From positions 186,001 through 250,000 of the forward strand of contig NZ_JBJGXI010000001.1 of the NCBI RefSeq assembly GCF_045635475.1: 64,000 nt of DNA, given 5' to 3'. The stretch comes from JBJGXI01 sp045635475. Lineage in GTDB: Bacteria > Bacillota > Bacilli > Bacillales > Amphibacillaceae. The notes beneath the pieces were generated by a model. The model did no database searches. It had not been told where the DNA came from and saw nothing but the letters and a program-made list of their open reading frames with translations. The position numbers were made by a program, and so were the translations under genes. Below, one piece after another: positions 18,393-25,712 of the stretch; the first letter of the stretch is position 1, and every line of letters begins with the position of its first letter.

Positions 18393-18647
18393 TGTCCCTC
18401 CAGAAATAATATTGAACATATTCAAAGACACGAAATAACACCACAGGAAGCAGAAGAAGTTTTTTATGACCCAAACCGGTGTAAACATAACGCATACGGT
18501 GGAAGAGTTAAAATCATAGGTGTGACTGAAGATGGGCGCATTTTAGCAATTGTATACGAAAAAAGTAAAAAAAGATTCAGACCGTTTACTGGATGGGATG
18601 CCACTAGTAACGAAAAAAAGTCTTATAATAAAAGGTGGAGGTATTGA
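18393..18647 (+). pseudogene. BrnT-like toxin, 5' truncated
   Basis: The frame has no start codon. It reads NNIEHIQRHEITPQEAEEVF, then GRVKIIGVTEDGRILAIVYE, RFRPFTGWDATSNEKKSYNK and a stop at 18645-18647. The H-x4-A-EEVF-DP block and the G-TEDGR-L--VY core match the BrnT ribonuclease family, which is about 90 residues. About ten N-terminal residues are missing. It is followed at once by an antitoxin gene, as in BrnT/BrnA operons. Confidence 0.7.
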
Positions 18648-18649
18648 TT

Positions 18650-19002
18650 ATGATTAAAAAGAACAGCGCAGCATCAGTTGAAGAGCAATATGATGAAAGA
18701 GGAAGGCTTATCATTACCGATTCCAGTAAAATTCCAGAAAATATGACAGAGGAGGAGGTTGTTGATTTTTGGGATACATATGCGATGAGTGAAGAGCTGC
18801 TTAATGAAAGCTATATAGAAGAAGATGATTTACTACCACCTAGGAAAAGCGCTACAAAACCAATTAACCTACGAATTGAAAATGACTTACTGAACCGCTT
18901 GCAGAAAATAGCTGAATCTAAACAGATTCCTTATCAAACTTTATTAAAATAATTCGTAGCCGAAAGAGTATATGAGGAAGAAAAAAGAGAAAAAATATTT
19001 TA
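18650..19002 (+). pseudogene. BrnA/CopG-like antitoxin with premature stop
   Basis: The ATG at 18650 follows aaggtggaggt. Residues 1-101 include IPENMTEEEVVDFWDTYAMS and the ribbon-helix-helix region KPINLRIENDLLNRLQKIAE. A TAA at 18950-18952 cuts it. The same frame continues FVAERVYEEEKREKIF to a stop at 19000-19002, so a single CAA-to-TAA change probably shortened it. Partner of the BrnT-like remnant. The shortened protein may still bind DNA. Confidence 0.7.
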
Positions 19003-19038
19003 GCTTCTTTTGAATAGTGCCAGTAACTTCTCGAAGTT

Positions 19039-19118
19039 TGGAACAACGGGTCAGGTTTACTGTTCCGGTCTATGAAAATAAAATATAATTGTGACGATAA
19101 ACCTGACCCCGTGTTCCA
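19039..19118. repeat. REP/MITE-like element type G, copy 3
   Basis: An 80-bp element with left end tggaacaacgggtcaggttt and right end (reverse complement) tggaacacggggtcaggttt, two mismatches in 20. This is the best-preserved copy. It lies exactly at the 5' break of the gamma-glutamyltransferase fragment. Confidence 0.8.
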
Positions 19119-19644
19119 CCCAGAAGGAAATATGGTTTCCTATATCCAAAGTAATTACCGAGGTTTCGGATCGGGGATTGTTGTGCCAGGAACTGGAATA
19201 TCTTTGCAAAACAGAGGTTGCGATTTTTCTTTAGATTATACCCACTCTAATCGTCTTGAAGGAGGCAAGCGTTCCTACCACACGATCATACCAGGTTTTT
19301 TAACGAAAGATAATGACGGAATTGGGCCATTTGGTGTGATGGGTGGTTATATGCAACCGCAGGGTCATGTGCAAGTAATTATGAATACAATTGATTTTCA
19401 TTTAAACCCTCAGGCAGCTCTTGATGCTCCAAGATGGCAATGGATAGAAGGGAAGAAAGTAATTGTGGAACCGAATTTCCCTATTGATCTTGCACAAGCA
19501 TTAGCAAATAAAGGTCATGAGATTGAAATTGCACAAGACTCAATGAGCTTCGGTAGAGGACAGATTATTTGGAAAGACCCAGTAAGTGGTGTCCTAGTAG
19601 GTGGTACTGAATCAAGAACCGATAGTGCTATAAGTGTTTGGTAG
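19119..19644 (+). pseudogene. Gamma-glutamyltransferase, 3' half only
   Basis: About 174 residues remain, equal to the small-subunit C-terminal half of a YwrD-type enzyme: EGNMVSYIQSNYRGFGSGIV, PGTGISLQNRG, GFLTKDNDGIGPFGVMGGYM, then HVQVIMNTIDFHLNPQAALD and DAPRWQW. The catalytic Thr region and large subunit are gone. The homologous part starts where the type G element ends, so the 5' deletion is tied to that element. The ATG inside the element is not a real start. Confidence 0.85.
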
Positions 19645-19662
19645 TGTTCTTGGTGTTCCAGT

Positions 19663-19700
19663 GCTTTCACTTCCCGAAGTTTGTCGAATGGAAATTGTAA
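19663..19700 (+). repeat. Dispersed short repeat, copy C
   Basis: ctttcacttcccgaagtttg followed by tcgaatggaaattgta. It lies just after the transferase fragment and just before the second DnaD remnant. Confidence 0.55.
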
Positions 19701-19702
19701 AA

Positions 19703-20058
19703 TTATAAAATATTTTTCCAATAGGTGTGTTTCTTCAGTGGCTGTGCAAAGTTTCCAGCCTCTTTTCGCATTTCTGCAACGCTAGTAACCTCTTGCTTCT
19801 TCCAGTTTATTAGGATCTTTATCACAAAACTTCAGGATAATTTATGATAGTTCAGTGCACGTTTCGTTACTTTCATCACTAAATCATTACCGGCTTCGGA
19901 TAATTATTTTCTAGCTCACTTCGGATGTATGGGTGAATCTCTCCAAAATGTTGTTCATAAAACGTGACTGCTTCTGTAGTGGGTGTGTTTTGAATTGGTG
20001 GGTTAGGTACTTTTTTATGGTTGACATTGGGGGGAATATCTTTTCTACCCGGGGGTGA
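19703..20058 (-). pseudogene. DnaD-domain replication protein remnant 2
   Basis: Minus-strand reading gives NHKKVPNPPIQNTPTTEAVT, then FYEQHFGEIHPYIRSELEN, a frameshift, LVMKVTKRALNYHKLS, another lesion, then KILINWKKQEVTSVAEMRKE and AGNFAQPLKKHTYWKNIL with a stop at 19703-19705. This is the full DnaD_B domain core. It is a homologue of remnant 1 but not identical, so two separate phage/plasmid replication genes were lost here. Confidence 0.75.
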
Positions 20059-20087
20059 TCATTGCGCTGCAGTGTAATCTTCTTCAT

Positions 20088-20364
20088 GATCACACTGTAT
20101 ATTTTCCCTATATTTGTTCACTATGAATTAAAATTTATTCTTTACATACGAAATGCATTTTTATTAGGTATAATGAACCCTATATTAACAATTGTGATGG
20201 CAATAGCTTGTATAGTAGTATATTATATTCTTTATTTCGTTCCCGGATTAATCCCGTTTTTTGGCGGAAGTTTATTCAGTATTGTTGTCATGTGGTTATC
20301 CTACCGAGCTTTCATCAGTATTGAAGCGATGAATAATAAGCTAGAAGAAGATTCTAGTGGATGA
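20088..20364 (+). pseudogene. DUF624 (YesL-like) membrane protein, 3' fragment
   Basis: The C-terminal 90 residues of a DUF624 protein: TLYIFPIFVHYELKFILYIR, then FVPGLIPFFGGSLFSIVVMW and LSYRAF. The first half of the usual ~210 residues is missing; the fragment begins where the DnaD remnant ends. Compare the nearly full-length DUF624 gene at 32376. Members sit beside sugar ABC importers, so an importer operon may once have lain upstream. Confidence 0.75.
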
Positions 20365-20422
20365 ATAAGTTACATTTCATATAATTCGAACTTATGCTCC
20401 ACATGCAAGGAGGGGGAAGAAG

Positions 20423-21265
20423 TTGTTAAAACCAGTTGAAATCGTTGCCAAATTAAATCGTTTTGTTTTCTCGATTGACTTAGTTGGGTACCCTAGCCAT
20501 CAGTCAGACTGGTACCAGAAACCTAGGCAACAAAAGTTTTACACGGTTTGGCTAATTTCAAAAGGTAAAGGAGAAATTATTATTGACGGAAAAAGCTGGA
20601 TTGCTGAGCCTGGTAAGCTTTTTGTTTTTGTGCCAGGAATGGTAACGGAAAGAAGGAATTTATTAGACTCCCCTTTTGAACATTATGTAATAAGATATTC
20701 CTTTACAGAAGCATATCAGCAACAAGGTCAATGGATATTTAATAACGATGTAAACTTTCCTTTACAAGGAAACTATACGATCCAAAACGTACCTCAAATT
20801 CTTCATATATTTGAGGAATTGTATCATTTATGGAAACGAAAAGGACCTATGATTGTAATGAGAAAGGATATTCTTTTTAAAGAACTTTGGTTGTTAATTG
20901 CTCAAGATTTCCGTTCTCAAAAAGTGGAGGGGAGTACGACTAATTCTATTAACTTGACTATTGATTATATGGTTAATCATTTTCGAAAAGAGTTATCACT
21001 TGAAGAATTATCTGCCATTGCTGGTATTAGTAAAAGCCATTATTCGAGATTATTTAAGAAGTATACAGGGTATAGCCCTATCGAATATTTAACACAACTT
21101 CGCATAGGTCGAGCAAAAGAATTAATTACGCTTTCTGATTATAAGCTGAAGGAAATAGCTCATGCGGTCGGTTACAAAGATGAATTCTATTTCAGCAGAA
21201 TGTTTAAAAAAAATGTAGGAATCTCCCCTTCTGAATATTCCGATGTACATACTATTAATAACTAA
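20423..21265 (+). CDS. AraC-family transcriptional regulator
   Basis: 280 residues from TTG 20423, six bases after aaggaggggg. Residues 30-110 are a cupin-like arm domain (FYTVWLISKGKGEIIIDGKS, EPGKLFVFVPG). Residues 175-275 hold two helix-turn-helix units (LSLEELSAIAGISKSHYSRL, LKEIAHAVGYKDEFYFSRMF). It probably senses a sugar and activates a nearby catabolic gene. Its natural partner may have been the importer lost upstream, or it may control the ABC exporter that follows. Confidence 0.9.
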   Translation: MLKPVEIVAKLNRFVFSIDLVGYPSHQSDWYQKPRQQKFYTVWLISKGKGEIIIDGKSWIAEPGKLFVFVPGMVTERRNLLDSPFEHYVIRYSFTEAYQQQGQWIFNNDVNFPLQGNYTIQNVPQILHIFEELYHLWKRKGPMIVMRKDILFKELWLLIAQDFRSQKVEGSTTNSINLTIDYMVNHFRKELSLEELSAIAGISKSHYSRLFKKYTGYSPIEYLTQLRIGRAKELITLSDYKLKEIAHAVGYKDEFYFSRMFKKNVGISPSEYSDVHTINN

Positions 21266-21274
21266 AAGACTTTG

Positions 21275-21304
21275 AAACCTGGGCATGTTACCCAGGTTTT
21301 TTCA
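21275..21304 (+). terminator. Rho-independent terminator after the AraC gene
   Basis: A 9-bp stem aaacctggg/cccaggttt with a 7-nt loop, followed by tttc. Confidence 0.8.
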
Positions 21305-21354
21305 TCGTCCAAGAAAATTATAAAAATAAACAGTTGTGGATATCTTGCTTAGTT

Positions 21355-21572
21355 ATTTAGCCGCGGCCAGCTTCGAGCGCCAGCGACTAGCGAGACTTCC
21401 CTCACCTCCGTACGATAAGTCAACATCGATTCAAGTTTTATGGAAGGTCGACTAAAAGCGGACTTGTCGTCCAACGTCGACATACCCCTTATGCAGGGGC
21501 ATGTTTCCTTTATCTCCTGCGGTTCAGTCCAGTCCGTACGTCGCTAACCGGCGCTCTGCGCTTTTGTTCTAG
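21355..21572. repeat. Bacillaceae-type long palindromic repeat
   Basis: Markedly GC-richer than its surroundings. It begins gcttagttatttagccgcgg and includes cgagcgccagcgactagcg, with a partly complementary right end ggcgctctgcgc and an inner accccttatgcaggggc hairpin. It resembles dispersed non-coding repeats known from Bacillaceae; the family link is from memory. No gene. Confidence 0.6.
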
Positions 21573-21612
21573 AAATAGCATTATAATCCATGGAAAATAA
21601 TTCATCTATGCA

Positions 21613-21641
21613 TGGTTGCTAACTATTGTGGACGGTATAAT
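21613..21641 (+). promoter_or_regulatory. Candidate sigma-A promoter for the ABC exporter
   Basis: A perfect -10 tataat at 21636-21641 with a weak -35 tggttg 17 bp upstream. It lies about 100 bp before the exporter start. Confidence 0.4.
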
Positions 21642-21743
21642 GAGAATTATCACAATTTTCAAATGTATTTAAGATGCTTTTTGAACGCATGAATGTCCAA
21701 GGTTTTAAGGTTGTGGAGATTATTATTCTATGGAGGTTACGGC

Positions 21744-23510
21744 ATGAAAGATTTCTTGAAAATTAAATCGTACTTTTTGCCTTACAGGCGTTACTTAATT
21801 TTGTCAGTTATTTCTTTATTGGCTATGACTGGAGTTGGAGTAGTTGCTCCCCTTCTCACTAAATATCTCATTGATGATGTAATCTTAAAAGAACAATATT
21901 CACTCGTTCCGATCGTATCTTTATCTGTAATTGGCGTTGCAATTGTTAAAGGATTGTTTCAATTTATTTCACAATATTTAGGCCATCAATTTGGGATTGA
22001 AACGGTGTATGACTTAAGAAACATGCTGTATAAGAAATTACAATATTTATCATTAGGATATTATAGTCGAGCAAAAACAGGAGATTTAATGGCTCGGCTA
22101 ACAGGCGATGTTGAGATGATTCGCAATTTTTTGTCTAACGGAATTGTACAGTTTTTAAGAGTATTATTTATGTTTATAGCAGTATTAACAGTAATGTCCT
22201 TTTATAGCATCCGATTAACATTAGTGACTTTAGTTGTCCTTTTATTATTGATTATCGTTTCATATCGATTCCAGAAGGTGGTGCGCCCGTCCTTTAGAGA
22301 TATTAGAAAAAGCGTCGCAACCTTGAATGCAGGGATACAAGAAAATATTATGGGAATTCGCACGGTTAAATCTTTTGGGAATGAAGCGTTTGAGACAGAA
22401 AAATTTTCTCAGCATAACTTAGGGTTTAAAAATGCGCAATTAAATAGTGCTCGCATTTGGTCGAAATATTTTCCGGTTATGGAAATGCTAGGAGGATTTT
22501 GTGTCGTTATATTACTAGGATATGGTGGTATTTTAGTTGTAAATAATGATATTTCCATAGGAACGTTAGTAGCATTCTTTAGTTTGATTTGGATGATTGT
22601 GATGCCTTTGGCGAATATTGGTTTTATTATCAACCAATTTATGCAATCAATCACCTCGGCAGAGCGACTAAATGAACTATTAGAGACGAAAGAAGAGATT
22701 TTAACTCCTGAAAATCCTATTAAGTTAAAGAATGGGATGACTGATATTCGTTATAATCACGTTTCATTTGGTTACTCGCAAATGAAAGGTACATTAGAAA
22801 ATATTAATTTAGACATTCCATCTGGAAAGACGATTGGACTACTAGGTGCAACAGGTTCAGGGAAAACGAGCATTATTAATCTGCTTTTTCGAGGGTACGA
22901 CACATCAGAGGGTACTGTATATGTAAATGGCTATGATACGCGTCAACTATCACTTTCTATGTTACGAAAAGATATTGGAATTGTCATGCAGGATCCGTTC
23001 ATTTTTTCAGCGACTATTAGAGATAACATTTGCTATGGTAACCCTCGTGCATCAATGGACAAAATTATTCGCGCAGCCACATTGGCTGATGCACATGGTT
23101 TTATTTCAGAATTACCGGATGGCTACGATACCGTAGTTGGAGAACGTGGATTAGGGCTTTCAGGAGGACAGAAACAACGAATTGCAATTGCAAGGGCGTT
23201 ACTAGTTAATCCAAAAGTCTTGATTTTAGATGATGCTACAAGTGCATTAGATATGGAAACAGAGTACCACATTTTATCTAATCTTAAGTCATATTTCCAA
23301 AATAGAACGACATTTATTATTGCACATCGAATATCTTCTTTAAAAAATGCAGATGAAATCATTGTATTAGATCAAGGGCACATAATTGAAAGAGGATCAC
23401 ATCAACAACTTCTGAATCAAAATGGCGTATACCGTATGACTTATGATGTGCAACACGCCAGTCAAATAGAAGGGAATAACAAGGTGACTAGAGGGAGTCG
23501 AGCGCTATGA
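21744..23510 (+). CDS. Heterodimeric ABC exporter subunit, degenerate catalytic site
   Basis: 588 residues from ATG 21744, just after tatggaggttacggc; an ATG at 21693 has no binding site. An N-terminal six-helix type IV exporter domain (about 1-300) and a C-terminal ATPase domain. Walker A is LLGATGSGKTS, signature LSGGQKQR, Walker B VLILDDATSALD and H-loop IIAHRISS. The residue after Walker B is Asp where active subunits have Glu, as in the degenerate half of heterodimeric exporters such as BmrC. It overlaps the partner gene by four bases (ATGA). Substrate unknown; drug, lipid or peptide export is typical. Confidence 0.92.
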   Translation: MKDFLKIKSYFLPYRRYLILSVISLLAMTGVGVVAPLLTKYLIDDVILKEQYSLVPIVSLSVIGVAIVKGLFQFISQYLGHQFGIETVYDLRNMLYKKLQYLSLGYYSRAKTGDLMARLTGDVEMIRNFLSNGIVQFLRVLFMFIAVLTVMSFYSIRLTLVTLVVLLLLIIVSYRFQKVVRPSFRDIRKSVATLNAGIQENIMGIRTVKSFGNEAFETEKFSQHNLGFKNAQLNSARIWSKYFPVMEMLGGFCVVILLGYGGILVVNNDISIGTLVAFFSLIWMIVMPLANIGFIINQFMQSITSAERLNELLETKEEILTPENPIKLKNGMTDIRYNHVSFGYSQMKGTLENINLDIPSGKTIGLLGATGSGKTSIINLLFRGYDTSEGTVYVNGYDTRQLSLSMLRKDIGIVMQDPFIFSATIRDNICYGNPRASMDKIIRAATLADAHGFISELPDGYDTVVGERGLGLSGGQKQRIAIARALLVNPKVLILDDATSALDMETEYHILSNLKSYFQNRTTFIIAHRISSLKNADEIIVLDQGHIIERGSHQQLLNQNGVYRMTYDVQHASQIEGNNKVTRGSRAL

Positions 23511-25336
23511 ATGAAGCATCACATATTAACCTAAATAAAAATGTAAGGCGAGATCGATTCGTTTATCCAGATGATAACGCAATAGAAAAGCCATTTAACT
23601 GGTGGATTATGGTTCAATTATTAAAATATATTAAACCGTATCTATTTTCATATTTTCCTATTGCTGTCATTACGTTGCTTCTAAGTACTGCAGTTAAACT
23701 TGTTGTTCCGTTTATCATTGGCTATGCGGTTGATTATGCCTTACGCCCACGCGATGTTTCTCTTTTGACTACACTAGTTATAACAATTGCAGTTTTATAT
23801 CTATTGCAGTGCGTTGTAAACGTGATTCGAATTCGCTATACGACAATTCTAGGGCAAAACGTGGTATATGACATTCGGGAGAAGCTATTTAAACATGTTG
23901 AAAATTTATCGTTTCGCTTTTTTGATAAACGTACAGAGGGCTCTGTCATTGTCCGACTGAACAATGATGTAAACAGTCTGCAAGAGTTATTTACGAATGG
24001 ACTCATTAATATTTTAATGGATGTTATTATGCTCATCGGTATTGTATCCATGTTATTTTACTTAAACGGGAAGTTAGCATTCGCGGTTATGATTGTTGTA
24101 CCTATAATGTTTTTGTTATCTACAAAAATGCGAAGGAAAATTCGTCGTGGTTGGCAGCGAGTTCGCCTTTTTCAATCGAGAATGAATTCCCATTACAATG
24201 AATCTATTCAAGGTATAAGAGAAACGCAAACCTTTGTTCAAGAAGAAGAAAATATTAACTACTTTAAAGGAATCAACCAACGTAATACAGACGCCCTTCG
24301 ATACTCAACTAAAATTAGTTCGATGCTGCCACCTTTTGTGGAAGTAACAGGTGCGTTTGGAACAGCCGCTTTATTCTGGTATGGGGCACATTTATTACAG
24401 GCAGAAGAAATATCTATTGGTATTATAGTTGCGTTTGCTAGTTATATTGGAAACTTTTGGCAACCTATATCCCGCTTAGGAATGATTTATAATCAATTGC
24501 TACGTGTTATGGCTTCCTCTGAAAGAATTTTTGAATTTCTAGACGAGAGACCGCAAATTAAAGAACAACCATCTGCAAAGCCACTAGCTGTTAATGGAGG
24601 GAATGTGACGTTTGACAAGGTTGGTTTCTCTTATGAAACGAACCGGACTGCATTGACGGATTTTACATTACAGGTGGAAGCAGGAGAAACGGTGGCGCTT
24701 GTCGGCCATACTGGCTCTGGCAAAACGACAGTTGTAAATTTATTATGTCGATTCTATGATACTAGTTCAGGTAGAATTTTAATCGATAATCAGGATATTA
24801 CAAAAGTAACGATTAACAGCTTAAGAAGAAATATAAGTTTAGTTATGCAAGATGCTTTTTTATTTTCTGGTACGATTATGGAAAATATTCGTTATGGTCG
24901 TTTAGATGCATCAGATGATGAAGTGATGGAAGCTGCTAAGGCTGTCCAAGCAGATTCCTTTATTAAGCAACTTCCAAACGGATATGAAACAGAAGTGGAA
25001 GAGCGAGGTAAGATGTTATCTGTTGGACAACGACAATTAATTTCATTTGCAAGAGCGTTGTTGGCCGATCCTAAAATTCTAATCTTAGATGAAGCAACAT
25101 CAAGCATTGATACAGAAACAGAAATGAAAATACAGAACGGCATGGAAAAACTAATGAATAACCGGACTTCATTTGTAGTAGCCCATCGATTATCTACTAT
25201 TGAAAATGCCGACAAAATAGTTGTGCTTGATCATGGAGAGATTGTTGAAATAGGAAATCATAAGTCATTAATGGAAAAGCAAGGGGTATATGCCAATTTA
25301 GTTAAAATGCAGAATAGGTTTCTTAAAGTGGAATGA
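23507..25336 (+). CDS. Heterodimeric ABC exporter subunit, catalytic Glu present
   Basis: 609 residues, translationally coupled to the previous gene. An exporter membrane domain preceded by a ~45-residue N-terminal extension, then an ATPase domain. Walker A VGHTGSGKTT, Walker B ILILDEATSSID with the catalytic Glu, H-loop VVAHRLST. The signature motif is LSVGQRQL, weaker than the partner's LSGGQ. The two subunits thus form one consensus and one degenerate ATP site, as in the BmrCD and TM287/288 families. Cell membrane. Confidence 0.92.
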   Translation: MNEASHINLNKNVRRDRFVYPDDNAIEKPFNWWIMVQLLKYIKPYLFSYFPIAVITLLLSTAVKLVVPFIIGYAVDYALRPRDVSLLTTLVITIAVLYLLQCVVNVIRIRYTTILGQNVVYDIREKLFKHVENLSFRFFDKRTEGSVIVRLNNDVNSLQELFTNGLINILMDVIMLIGIVSMLFYLNGKLAFAVMIVVPIMFLLSTKMRRKIRRGWQRVRLFQSRMNSHYNESIQGIRETQTFVQEEENINYFKGINQRNTDALRYSTKISSMLPPFVEVTGAFGTAALFWYGAHLLQAEEISIGIIVAFASYIGNFWQPISRLGMIYNQLLRVMASSERIFEFLDERPQIKEQPSAKPLAVNGGNVTFDKVGFSYETNRTALTDFTLQVEAGETVALVGHTGSGKTTVVNLLCRFYDTSSGRILIDNQDITKVTINSLRRNISLVMQDAFLFSGTIMENIRYGRLDASDDEVMEAAKAVQADSFIKQLPNGYETEVEERGKMLSVGQRQLISFARALLADPKILILDEATSSIDTETEMKIQNGMEKLMNNRTSFVVAHRLSTIENADKIVVLDHGEIVEIGNHKSLMEKQGVYANLVKMQNRFLKVE

Positions 25337-25350
25337 ATAAAGTAAGCGAA

Positions 25351-25467
25351 TGAGTTAATTTCATAATTACCTATACAGCTATCCGCATCCGTATATAGTT
25401 CGGAGACGGTTAATCCAACTATATATGGATGCGGATAGCTAAAAATCAGTACTATGAAATTGATTAG
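25351..25467. repeat. 120-bp palindromic MITE-like element, copy 2
   Basis: tgagttaatttcataat ... tatgaaattgatta ends, with inner arms ctatccgcatcc and ggatgcggatag around cggagacgg. The reverse complement aligns along its length with 4830-4949. No coding sequence. Confidence 0.75.
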
Positions 25468-25480
25468 AATAGTAGATTGT

Positions 25481-25516
25481 GTAGAGAAACCCTTGCTTGA
25501 AAAATAAAGCAAGGGT
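25481..25516. terminator. Hairpin between convergent genes, likely terminator
   Basis: aaacccttgctt/aagcaagggttt with an 8-nt loop and extra pairing gtag/ctac outside. No clear T-run, so terminator strength is unsure. The following 190 bases to the regulator gene show nothing else. Confidence 0.5.
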
Positions 25517-25712
25517 TTCTACGCAAGATGTAAATAATAATTCTGTACATAAGTCTGAAAATTGCTAAGTAGTACTATTTTCATTGATTTCATTGGAAAG
25601 TCAGTTGAAAAAAGCATTTTCCAGCGTTAAATTCTTGATAAGAATCCACGTATAAGATTTTATTTCATCATACATGCATTTCTGTAAATGAATGATTTGT
25701 ATAACTCAACAT

